NCBI GenBank assembly: GCA_016125135.1 | Contig: WGMJ01000018.1 | Coordinates: 186,001 to 250,000 of the forward strand | Length of the DNA stretch: 64,000 nt | Direction: 5' to 3' | From: Alphaproteobacteria bacterium | GTDB lineage: Bacteria > Pseudomonadota > Alphaproteobacteria > Micavibrionales > Micavibrionaceae | Part shown: positions 44,034 to 51,622 of the stretch, piece after piece | Numbering within the stretch: position 1 is the first letter of the stretch | Layout of the letters: each line of letters opens with the position of its first letter | Notes under the pieces: model-generated | The model's input: only the letters and a program-made list of their open reading frames with translations | What the model was told of the DNA's origin: nothing | Databases searched by the model: none | Position numbers and translations under genes: made by a program

Positions 44034-44992
44034 GCTTTACAGCACTACAGCAGGAAATTGACACACTCCGTACCTTAGGCAACCGCATTGAAGGTATTGA
44101 GAATGGCTTAAAAAACCGTGGACGGGCATTGAGCGACCATTTGGAACACGGCACAGACATGCCGGCATTTGATACCAATACTGCCGATTTAAATGAAATT
44201 GCAAAGCTGCTTAGCGGCGTCCCTGCAGAAGAGCGCGCCGAAAACTATGCCGGCATCATACAGCAGAAAAGCATCAGACATTGGGGCGAGATGGCCGAAA
44301 CACTGATCCGTATCCGCCACAACATGCATGTTCTTTCGAGCCTCGAATTTTATGCGCAGAAATGTGCTGAAATGGAAATAGAGCTTTTAAAATTTGAAGG
44401 CCGCACAAGAAAGCTGAGTACACAAGAGCAGGAGGCCATACGCCTTGCCACGAATGCTGTTGCCAACGTGCAACGCATGATGGAGTTAAGAGCACAGGAA
44501 ATTGAAAAAATTTCAGCCAATCTGCCGCAAATTATTATAGGGCTTGAAAGCTTGGGCTATACAGAGGTCGCACAAGAGATTAAAGCCGAGGCAGACAACG
44601 CCGAGCAAGCCGCCGAACAATTCAAAAACGACATGCGGCGCGATGCCATAACTGATAATGAAAAGAACCGGCTTTTTACACAGGCAAGCGTCGACTGCGT
44701 AGAGGATTTCTGTGACCTCGTGGAACATTATACCCAGACGGGCGACAGCTTCCTCCAGCTTTATAATAACCACACTATTCTCGAAATCCCTGAAGGACTG
44801 GAATCAACAAAAACCAAGACTTCTGCAATAAGCTGGTCTGGCGACGCATATCTTGCTGGAAGTGACAAATGCAAACTGGCACACGCACTGCTTATGCCGG
44901 CACTCAGCAGCCTTGAACAGCTTCTTGAACGCAGACAAGACGCTATGCTTTCCGAACTAGGCTCTGCCCCACCTGTTATGGGTTTGAATTAA
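44030..44992 (+). CDS. Hypothetical coiled-coil protein coupled to the HD hydrolase
   Basis: 320 residues, almost all helical. Coiled-coil segments run near residues 1-40, 75-160 and 165-215 (NVQRMMELRAQEIEKIS, EIKAEADNAEQAAEQFKND). There is no signal or membrane helix. The ATG overlaps the upstream stop (ATGA), so translation is coupled to the HD hydrolase and the two may form a complex. No family recognised. Confidence 0.7.
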   Translation: MSFTALQQEIDTLRTLGNRIEGIENGLKNRGRALSDHLEHGTDMPAFDTNTADLNEIAKLLSGVPAEERAENYAGIIQQKSIRHWGEMAETLIRIRHNMHVLSSLEFYAQKCAEMEIELLKFEGRTRKLSTQEQEAIRLATNAVANVQRMMELRAQEIEKISANLPQIIIGLESLGYTEVAQEIKAEADNAEQAAEQFKNDMRRDAITDNEKNRLFTQASVDCVEDFCDLVEHYTQTGDSFLQLYNNHTILEIPEGLESTKTKTSAISWSGDAYLAGSDKCKLAHALLMPALSSLEQLLERRQDAMLSELGSAPPVMGLN

Positions 44993-45010
44993 TAAATTTC
45001 AGAAAAATGG

Positions 45011-45238
45011 CTAGAACGGCCTACTTGCTTCGAAAGTAATATTGCCGCTTTTTACTGATGGCGCGACTGCGTGTTTGAAACATTTGCCCAGTTGAACGGC
45101 TGTAAAGCTTGTACCTGCTGCCAAAGCAGCCCACACAGGCCCACCCCAGAAAAACCCCGTAAGGCCTGCAAGAGCCGTAATACGCCCCCCGCTCCATTTG
45201 GAACGCCCGGCGGCTTCGATAATGATTTTTCCGGCCAT
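45011..45238 (-). CDS. Hypothetical small membrane protein
   Basis: 75 residues from MAGKIIIEAAGR, chosen because a longer frame would overlap the upstream gene. The helix (ITALAGLTGFFWGGPVWAALAAGTSF) contains a glycine-rich turn and may be two short helices. The C-terminus is basic (KHAVAPSVKSGNITFEAS). It is five bases after the 94-residue gene. No family recognised. Confidence 0.62.
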   Translation of the reverse strand: MAGKIIIEAAGRSKWSGGRITALAGLTGFFWGGPVWAALAAGTSFTAVQLGKCFKHAVAPSVKSGNITFEASRPF

Positions 45239-45243
45239 TTTAT

Positions 45244-45528
45244 CTAGTGGAATACAGGTGAGCATCCTGCTGCATCTCTTGACGCATTCATAACCGCACA
45301 TTCATCCAGAAACCTGTCTATTTCTTCACTTGCCTGCCCCATATCGGCAATGATTTGGAGCATGTCCGGCGGAAGATCGTTCAGCTTTGTTGGATCTGCT
45401 ATAAGCTGCGTAATCAGCTCTGCCCCTTGATTGAAATTCTCAAAATCGCTCGGCTGCGGGAAAAGTTCAGCAAGCAAGTCTTCCTCATCGGCATTTGTCG
45501 TTGACGCGTTTTTGAATGATTGCTGCAT
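45244..45528 (-). CDS. Hypothetical acidic protein
   Basis: 94 residues, strongly acidic (ADEEDLLAELFPQPSDFENF, PDMLQIIADMGQASEEIDRFL), with a conserved-looking C-terminus of CAVMNASRDAAGCSPVF containing two cysteines. CAGGAGGTAGTC is a strong ribosome site. Together with the downstream membrane protein and the upstream 366-residue gene it forms a short minus-strand operon of unknown function. Confidence 0.68.
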   Translation of the reverse strand: MQQSFKNASTTNADEEDLLAELFPQPSDFENFNQGAELITQLIADPTKLNDLPPDMLQIIADMGQASEEIDRFLDECAVMNASRDAAGCSPVFH

Positions 45529-45557
45529 GACTACCTCCTGAAGATTCTAAATTGCTG

Positions 45558-46658
45558 TTAAAAATTGTAAGCTATAGGGCCAAACGCCTCACTAACGAGG
45601 GCATTATCATCTTCCACGGCTTGAGTAGCTTGTGCAGAGGCGCGTGGGGTCAATATTTTTTGATAGTTCAAGGCTGATCGCAAAATACAGGTAAGATTTT
45701 CCTGCGTGAGCGGCCATGTGAGTTTTCCTGTTTCTGCGTTATATGAAACATCTGAAATGCCGATATGTGCCAGAAATTTTTGTTCGATTTCAGCAGAAGT
45801 TGCATTCATACGGGTCTTGTAATAATCCCTGCTAACGGCACCGGCATTGTATTCACAAGAGGATTTCCCACCCATGCCCAATTCGTATGCCGCAGCCGCC
45901 TTTGCTTTCTCGACAAGCGGGACTAGATAGCCGTCAATTGTCTGCAGCTTTAACGTTCTTCCATCGGCCGAAACCACGAAAGGATATTCCTCGTTCTGAA
46001 TTGCCTGTAATAGGTCAGTTGCCTCGTGAAAGTCGGATAGGTCCAGATTGAAAACCTGCGGCACCGAGGCAAGTCGTGCCTGCTGGCGCAGTTCTAGCTC
46101 CCATGATTTCTGCTTAACGGCAGCATGCATAATCGCCTCTATATTTTCTTTAATGACCGGAAAGCTTAACTCTCCTTTTTCAGAGTCATAGAAACCGCCT
46201 TTAATACCAATCTTCTCGTATATTTTTAAGAAGGCTGGGGCTGATTGTGGAGAAACAGAACAAGAGTAGCTATTTCTATATGTTTCAAAATTTGTAAAGC
46301 TAATATTGGACTCATAGCTAATTCCTATCTCACGTGCGGCCCATGTTTCCGCATCATTAATCATAGGCAGGAGTCTTTTGGCGCTGGTTTTTAGTTTAAG
46401 GGTTTTCCCTTCATCAATAATCTGGTGCTCAAAGTCCTTCCATTCGGTCATTGCTTTGAAAATATTTTCAGCGTTGGGAATTTTGCTAATATCCAGATAG
46501 AATATTTTATATCTTAGCTCATCAAGACCTGTAACAAAGGCTGCTGTTGCCCCGCAAATCAGCGCTCCTTTGGGACCACCCACCGCCCCCATAGTTGCGG
46601 CGAAAGCTGCTTTGGCAACGACTCTTCTAAATGGCGTTCTTGGCTTTTCTACAAACAT
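45558..46658 (-). CDS. Hypothetical protein with two tandem internal repeats
   Basis: 366 residues from MFVEKPRTPFRR, behind GAGGGGATATTTTT. After a glycine-rich hydrophobic segment near residue 20-45 (FAATMGAVGGPKGALICGA) come two domains of about 140 residues that align with each other: YLDISKIPNAENIFKAM with LKLKTSAKRLLPMI and GELSFPVIKENIEAIMHAA, versus NLDLSDFHEATDLLQAI with LKLQTIDGYLVPLV and GKLTWPLTQENLTCILRSA. The fold is unknown. The hydrophobic N-terminus may anchor it to the membrane. Confidence 0.7.
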   Translation of the reverse strand: MFVEKPRTPFRRVVAKAAFAATMGAVGGPKGALICGATAAFVTGLDELRYKIFYLDISKIPNAENIFKAMTEWKDFEHQIIDEGKTLKLKTSAKRLLPMINDAETWAAREIGISYESNISFTNFETYRNSYSCSVSPQSAPAFLKIYEKIGIKGGFYDSEKGELSFPVIKENIEAIMHAAVKQKSWELELRQQARLASVPQVFNLDLSDFHEATDLLQAIQNEEYPFVVSADGRTLKLQTIDGYLVPLVEKAKAAAAYELGMGGKSSCEYNAGAVSRDYYKTRMNATSAEIEQKFLAHIGISDVSYNAETGKLTWPLTQENLTCILRSALNYQKILTPRASAQATQAVEDDNALVSEAFGPIAYNF

Positions 46659-46737
46659 AAAAATATCCCCTCGTAAAATATACGAGAGTTTATAGGACAT
46701 TTATTTGTTTATGTCAATTTATTATAGAAAATAGGAT

Positions 46738-47223
46738 TTAAATCTCATCCTCATCATCCAGACTGGCGAGGCCGGAGAAGGATGACTGGCTGGCAAGGAA
46801 GCGTTCGAGCTGGCGCATCACACTAATAATATCGTGCAAAGTTTTGTCGTTTACTTCTGTTGATTTCAGTTTTTCTTCATGCTTGCTGAACATGTCGGTG
46901 ATCATTTTGTGGAGCTTCTTGCCCTTCTCGGTCAGCTTCACGCGGAACGAGCGTTTATCATGCACTGAGCGCTGTTGCTCGATATAGCCTGTTTCCACCA
47001 TCTTTTTCACGTTGTAGGAAACGTTTGAACCAAGGTAGTAACCACGCAGCGTTAACTCGCCCACTGTCAGTTCGTCATGGCCAATATTGTGCAAAATCAT
47101 CGCTTGCACGTTGTTGATGTCAAGAATGTGATGCTTATCAAGTTCAGCTTTCACCACGTCAAGAAAATAGCGGTGCAGGCGTTCAAACATATGAATCGCA
47201 TCGTAATAAGGCGTTGTATGCAC
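46738..47223 (-). CDS. ldtR: LdtR-type MarR family transcriptional regulator
   Basis: 161 residues with a GTG start nine bases after TGGAG. YYDAIHMFERLHRYFLDVVK, LGSNVSYNVKKMVETGYIEQQRSVHDKRSFRVKLTEKG with the winged helix, and a long C-terminal helix match LdtR of alphaproteobacteria. In Liberibacter and Sinorhizobium it controls an L,D-transpeptidase gene and stress responses. No such target is next door. The acidic tail (LASLDDEDEI) is usual. A dyad upstream may be its own operator. Confidence 0.88.
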   Translation of the reverse strand: MHTTPYYDAIHMFERLHRYFLDVVKAELDKHHILDINNVQAMILHNIGHDELTVGELTLRGYYLGSNVSYNVKKMVETGYIEQQRSVHDKRSFRVKLTEKGKKLHKMITDMFSKHEEKLKSTEVNDKTLHDIISVMRQLERFLASQSSFSGLASLDDEDEI

Positions 47224-47265
47224 GGGCGTTACTCCAGATTTTTATTATTATTTAGATAGTTTTGA

Positions 47266-47282
47266 GATAGATTCTTTCTATC
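47266..47282. promoter_or_regulatory. Candidate operator upstream of ldtR
   Basis: GATAGA, five bases, TCTATC is a perfect dyad in the ldtR leader, 43 bp before its start. A MarR-type dimer would fit this size and many LdtR-like genes control themselves, but binding is only inferred. Confidence 0.4.
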
Positions 47283-47323
47283 CTTATGATAATAAAGGTT
47301 TTTCCTGAAGCAAAGCTTAATTT

Positions 47324-47598
47324 AGGGCCTTCCTTTGCCTATTTCGTCAAATTCTGTTCACCCTAGTATAGCCAGATGGCAGGAAAAGCCACGCAGCACT
47401 AGCCTGCGCCTAATGCGAGTGGCTTTGACGAACCAGATGGCTATACTAGGGTGAACCCAATAGGGCGCGGCAAATTTACATGGGCTGATCGTTCAAATGG
47501 CTTGTTATTAGGGCAAGGCTAGCAACTGCGCCATTTTCACTTCCATCCATGTAAATTTGTCTCGCGCAGAATTGATGAAATAGGCAAAGGAAGGCCCT
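47324..47598. ncRNA. 275-bp three-branched inverted-repeat element (structured RNA or foldback element)
   Basis: An outer pair of arms (47324-47345 and 47577-47598, 22 bp perfect, continuing imperfectly inward) encloses two large hairpins. Hairpin A has 19-bp perfect arms (47356-47374 and 47438-47456) and an inner stem AAAGCCAC/GTGGCTTT. Hairpin B pairs CAAATTTACATGG (47471-47483) with CCATGTAAATTTG (47547-47559), extended by GCGCG/CGCGC, with an inner AAATGGC/GCCATTT. The whole folds as a three-way junction on either strand. It fills most of the 385-bp space between ldtR and trmN6, and its right arm covers the AAGGAAGG ribosome-site-like bases before trmN6. I see no second copy in the window. 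Confidence 0.6.
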
Positions 47599-47608
47599 GG
47601 TTGACGTA

Positions 47609-48337
47609 ATGCCAGAAGAGATACATGTTTTAGACAAAAAAGTGCGGCTTTTACAGCCCGATACAGGGTTTCGCACGGGATTAGACAGCGTGATGCTGGC
47701 TGCTGCCTGCCCTGCTGCTGATTTTGAAACTGTGCTCGATATAGGTTGCGGTGTTGGCGGCGCGGCGTTCAGCTTGCTTTACCGCGAAAGGCAGATAAAG
47801 CTTACCGGTGTTGACCTGCAACCCGTGATGATTGAACTGGCGCAAGAAAACGCAAAGCTGAACAAGCTTGAAGCGCAATGTAATTTTATTCAAAGCGATA
47901 TACGCAATTTTACCGCGCCGCTTTTTGACCACGTGATCTGCAACCCGCCCTACCTTGAAGCCGCTACACATGTGCCCTCACCCGATGCCGGCCTTGCCAT
48001 GGCGCGCGGCCACCAAAGCGAAGATATTTCACTGGAAGACTGGGTGAAAGCTGCGCACAGGCTTGTGAAATCAAACGGGTCATTCACGCTTATTCACCGC
48101 GCTGACCAGCTTGACCGCATAATCCACGCGCTTGGAAAAATGTTTGGCAAAACAGATATTATTCCGCTCTGGCCTAAAGCGGGCGAACCAGCCAACCGCG
48201 TGATTGTAAGAACATGGAAAGATAAACGCTCGCCAATTACATTATTGCCTGGCCTTATCAGGCATGAAGAAGATGGCAGCTATACGAAAGAGGCTCAGTT
48301 AATTCTGCGCGAAGGTAAAGCGTTTGTAACAGACTGA
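47609..48337 (+). CDS. trmN6: tRNA1(Val) (adenine(37)-N6)-methyltransferase-like protein
   Basis: 242 residues. VRLLQPDTGFRTGLDSVMLAAACP is the TrmN6/YfiC start; VLDIGCGVGGAAFSLLYRE is motif I, and HVICNPPYLEA is the NPPY motif of N6-adenine methyltransferases. GHQSEDISLEDWVKAAHRLVKSNGSF follows as in the family. It lies ten bases after the branched repeat element, which may fold over its ribosome site. Its end overlaps the convergent unknown gene by 43 bases. Confidence 0.88.
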   Translation: MPEEIHVLDKKVRLLQPDTGFRTGLDSVMLAAACPAADFETVLDIGCGVGGAAFSLLYRERQIKLTGVDLQPVMIELAQENAKLNKLEAQCNFIQSDIRNFTAPLFDHVICNPPYLEAATHVPSPDAGLAMARGHQSEDISLEDWVKAAHRLVKSNGSFTLIHRADQLDRIIHALGKMFGKTDIIPLWPKAGEPANRVIVRTWKDKRSPITLLPGLIRHEEDGSYTKEAQLILREGKAFVTD

Positions 48338-49137
48338 GATAAAACCATACTCTGGCAGCGCGGGTCTTGCGGGTTCGCCGCACAGTAGCTTTTCCAGGCT
48401 TCGGCCATTTCCTTGACGTTCATGCCTGCTGTGTCTTCTGCCATCAAAAATGCATCCAGCTTCACGCCATCAGCAGGCTGCGCTGTATTTTTCGCCTTTA
48501 CGACAGCCTCGATAATATCTGCACATTGCGCATCGCCTGCGTCTCTAAGTGTTTTGGCGGCAATTAGCAGATCTTTGTCCGGTGTATTGTTAATGTCGAT
48601 ATTGTGTTCCGTGAAAAGCTTTGTCACCTGCTCTTTTCTTTCATCGCCTGTACAGATAACACAAACAGGGTTTTCACTTGCATCAATGTAAACTTCATCA
48701 CCATCAAAATCACATTTGTGAAAACCGCCTAGCTCCATAGCGCAGCCAAGGTCGAGCGATTTATAAACCAAGTGACGCTTGGCACGGTCTTCCATGCCTT
48801 CGACTTCAAGAAGTTCAGCGCCTGTTAAAACGCCAATACTATCTTTGATGCCTTTCACGATATTGAAAAACGGAATTGCATCGAGACCGCTTTCAATTGC
48901 AACGTCGGTCAGCTTGGCAGCTTTCAGCAGCGGGCTTTTACTGACAATGCCGTATAATTTTTCACGGAGCGGCTTTTGCTGGTTTGCGGCGTTCGGTATA
49001 GCCAGCTCCATAAACGGGCTGGGGCTGGCAAGGCTGAAACTGCTCGAGACATTCAAAGCAGATGTAAGCTTCAGCCCGAAAGGCTTATCGGAAGGGCCTG
49101 TTTCCAGCCCTAAAGAAGCACCTGCAATGTACACCAT
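48295..49137 (-). CDS. Hypothetical protein
   Basis: 280 residues from the ATG at 49137, the frame continuing upstream to a TTG. It starts with a glycine/serine-rich stretch (GASLGLETGPSDKPFGLK), followed by an amphipathic region (LLKAAKLTDVAIESGLDAIPFFNIVKGI) and a cysteine-bearing acidic domain (LGCAMELGGFHKCDFDGDEVY, PVCVICTGDERKEQV, YCAANPQDPRCQSM). The seven cysteines suggest disulfides or metal binding, although no export signal is seen. No ribosome site is evident. I recognise no family. Confidence 0.65.
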   Translation of the reverse strand: MVYIAGASLGLETGPSDKPFGLKLTSALNVSSSFSLASPSPFMELAIPNAANQQKPLREKLYGIVSKSPLLKAAKLTDVAIESGLDAIPFFNIVKGIKDSIGVLTGAELLEVEGMEDRAKRHLVYKSLDLGCAMELGGFHKCDFDGDEVYIDASENPVCVICTGDERKEQVTKLFTEHNIDINNTPDKDLLIAAKTLRDAGDAQCADIIEAVVKAKNTAQPADGVKLDAFLMAEDTAGMNVKEMAEAWKSYCAANPQDPRCQSMVLSQSVTNALPSRRIN

Positions 49138-49195
49138 AAACAAAACGTTATGGCAAATAAGTTAACAAAAGGTTAAAGTGGCAGTTTCCTGCGGT

Positions 49196-50740
49196 TTACT
49201 GTGCGGCGCTCTCAAGCCCTTTACGGATAAACTCTTTCGCGTTTGAAAGGCCTATACGCTCCTGCTTCATGCTATTGCGGTGGCGCACGGTGATTGTTTC
49301 ATCTTTCAACGTGTCGTTATCGATCGTCAGACAGTACGGCGTCCCAATCTCGTCCTGACGCGCATAACGCTTACCGATATTCTGCTTGATATCAAGATCA
49401 ACCGGAAACTCTTCGCGCAACTCAAGGTAAAGCTTGGTTGCAATTTCTGGGTGCCCGTCTTTTGCTGTGAGCGGCAGAATGGCGGCTTTCTTTGGCGCGA
49501 GGCGCGGGTGGAAGTTCAGATACACACCTGACGGGCGACTCGGGTCTGGTGTGAATGCTTCACACAACAGCGCAAGCACACCGCGTGTAAGACCCGCTGC
49601 AGGCTCGATCACGTGCGGCAGGAAGCGCTCGTTCGTTGTCTGGTCGATATATTCAAGCTTCGTGCCCGAATGTGTTTGGTGCTGCGTAAGGTCGTAATCT
49701 GTACGGTACGCAATACCTTCCAGTTCACCAAAGCCCGGGTCCGTGAACGGGAATTTATATTCGATATCAAATGTACCTTTGGAATAGAACACAAGCTCGT
49801 TGTGGCCGTGCTCGCGCATGAGCAGATTGCCTTTTGTCAGGCCGATCTCCTGCCAGAATTTCTGGCGTTCTTCCTTCCAGAAATCGAACCACATTTTCGC
49901 ATCTTTCGGATGGCAGAAAAACTCCATTTCCATCTGTTCAAACTCACGTGAGCGGAAAATAAAGTTACGCGGGTTAACCTCGTTACGGAAGGCTTTCCCG
50001 ATTTGCGCGATACCAAACGGCACTTTAACGCGCGATGAATCAAGCACGTTTTTGTAGTTCACAAAAATACCTTGCGCTGTTTCACCGCGCAGGTAGGCAA
50101 CGTTATCATCACTTGCAACAGCACCGATTTTTGTTTCAAACAGCAGGTTAAATGCTTTTGGCTCGGTCAATGTGCCGGGCTTTGACGCATCAGGGCCAAT
50201 GATATTGGCGAATTCAGAAAACGCGATATCAGAGAGTGCGCGCTTCTCGAAATCGGCATCTGTTTTCTTGCCGGCGAATTTTTTAAAACGGCGCGCTTTA
50301 CTCTCTTCAAAATCATCGCCCTCTTGCACGGCGATTGATGATCCCTGCCCGTCTTTCGGTGTAAAAACAATCAAATGGTCAGCGCGGTAACGCAGCTTGG
50401 TCTCCTTACAATCAACCATTGGGTCAGCGAAGCCGCCCACATGGCCTGAAGCAACCCAGACTTTCGGGTTCTGAATGATTGCACTATCAAGGCCGACAAT
50501 ATCAACCGGTGTGCCGTCTGGCCCGATCGGCGGACACAAAACCATTTTACGCCACCACCAGTCACGCAGATTATTCTTCAGCTCCGTACCAAGCGGGCCG
50601 TAATCCCAGAAGCCGTTAATGCCGCCGTAAATTTCAGATGCCTGATAGATAAAACCGCGGCGCTTACAGAGCGCGACGATTTCTTTCATGTTTTTTTCGA
50701 GAGCGGTTGCTTGGTCGGATTTTTCTGCGGCTTGGGACAT
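49196..50740 (-). CDS. glyS: Glycine-tRNA ligase, homodimeric (eukaryote/archaeal type)
   Basis: 514 residues, class II synthetase. FIYQASEIYGGINGFWDYGPLG is the alpha2-type start, with motif 2 at GKAFRNEVNPRNFIFRSREFEQMEMEFF and motif 3 at AAGLTRGVLALLCEAF. It joins glycine to tRNA-Gly. Most alphaproteobacteria use the unrelated glyQ/glyS heterotetramer, so this single-gene type is unusual in such a genome. The anticodon-binding domain covers the C-terminal 100 residues. It lies upstream of the 48295 gene, 59 bp away. Confidence 0.95.
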   Translation of the reverse strand: MSQAAEKSDQATALEKNMKEIVALCKRRGFIYQASEIYGGINGFWDYGPLGTELKNNLRDWWWRKMVLCPPIGPDGTPVDIVGLDSAIIQNPKVWVASGHVGGFADPMVDCKETKLRYRADHLIVFTPKDGQGSSIAVQEGDDFEESKARRFKKFAGKKTDADFEKRALSDIAFSEFANIIGPDASKPGTLTEPKAFNLLFETKIGAVASDDNVAYLRGETAQGIFVNYKNVLDSSRVKVPFGIAQIGKAFRNEVNPRNFIFRSREFEQMEMEFFCHPKDAKMWFDFWKEERQKFWQEIGLTKGNLLMREHGHNELVFYSKGTFDIEYKFPFTDPGFGELEGIAYRTDYDLTQHQTHSGTKLEYIDQTTNERFLPHVIEPAAGLTRGVLALLCEAFTPDPSRPSGVYLNFHPRLAPKKAAILPLTAKDGHPEIATKLYLELREEFPVDLDIKQNIGKRYARQDEIGTPYCLTIDNDTLKDETITVRHRNSMKQERIGLSNAKEFIRKGLESAAQ

Positions 50741-50773
50741 ATTCTATTACCTTTTTTACCGCCCAAAATTGCC

Positions 50774-51622
50774 CTATTTTTCAGCGTTTTTCAAGGCTTT
50801 TGAATCCCAGCGTTTATGCAGCCACAGCCATTGCGGCGGGCGTTCCTTGATCCAGTCTTCCAGCAAGTGGTGAACGCCTGTCATAATTTCCGCATTTTCC
50901 CCTTCCAGATTCACAGGCGGGTAGAAACTCAGGCGGAATTTGTGCCCTTGCAATCTTTCCGAACGGAACGGAATAACAGGCGCATTTGCTTTGCGCGCCA
51001 TATCCATAAAAGTAAGTGCTGTCATGGCAGGTTTACCGAAAAGCGGGATCGGTTCACCCTTGTTGAATTTCTGGTCAACGAGTAACCCGACAGACCCCGG
51101 CCCTTGCAAATGGCGCAACATTTCCATTGTGCCGCGGCGTGATTTATTGAAGCTTTCGATACGGCCTTCATAACTGCGAATATTCAAAAGCAGTTTATCA
51201 ACATGCGGGTTATTCGGCGCGCGGTAGACAACGCCCATGTTGTAACCGACATTCGCCAGAAACAGCGGCAATATTTCCCAGTTGCCAATGTGGCCCGAGA
51301 GAAAAATAACCGGCTCTTGCTTCGGTATATTCTCGAGGCCACTCAGCTCAACATGGTTTTTCACGATATACGGGAGGTGCGGATATTCAGCGAGCGTTCT
51401 ACCCAGATGCTCCCACATCTCTTTCAGAATGATTTTCTTTTCTACTGCTGATTTCTCAGGGAATGCGATATCCAGATTATTCAGTGCGTGCTTTGATACG
51501 CCGAAGAGTGGCCCGACGGACGCAAATATAAACCCGCCCAAAGCAGAAGCAAGCCCCACAGGCATAAGGCGGAAGAACCCGTAGAATAAGTAGACCAGCA
51601 GAGCCTCGGCTAAATATTTCAT
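50774..51622 (-). CDS. lpxL: Lipid A biosynthesis lauroyl acyltransferase-like
   Basis: 282 residues of the LpxL/HtrB family. An N-terminal membrane helix (FYGFFRLMPVGLASALGGFIFA) is followed by the catalytic FLSGHIGNWEILPLFLANVG (HX4E), VVYRAPNNPHVD, GSVGLLVDQKFNKGEPIPLFG and a C-terminal WLHKRW. It adds a secondary acyl chain to Kdo2-lipid A. It overlaps the lpxK stop by four bases, so the two lipid A steps are coupled. Confidence 0.93.
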   Translation of the reverse strand: MKYLAEALLVYLFYGFFRLMPVGLASALGGFIFASVGPLFGVSKHALNNLDIAFPEKSAVEKKIILKEMWEHLGRTLAEYPHLPYIVKNHVELSGLENIPKQEPVIFLSGHIGNWEILPLFLANVGYNMGVVYRAPNNPHVDKLLLNIRSYEGRIESFNKSRRGTMEMLRHLQGPGSVGLLVDQKFNKGEPIPLFGKPAMTALTFMDMARKANAPVIPFRSERLQGHKFRLSFYPPVNLEGENAEIMTGVHHLLEDWIKERPPQWLWLHKRWDSKALKNAEK

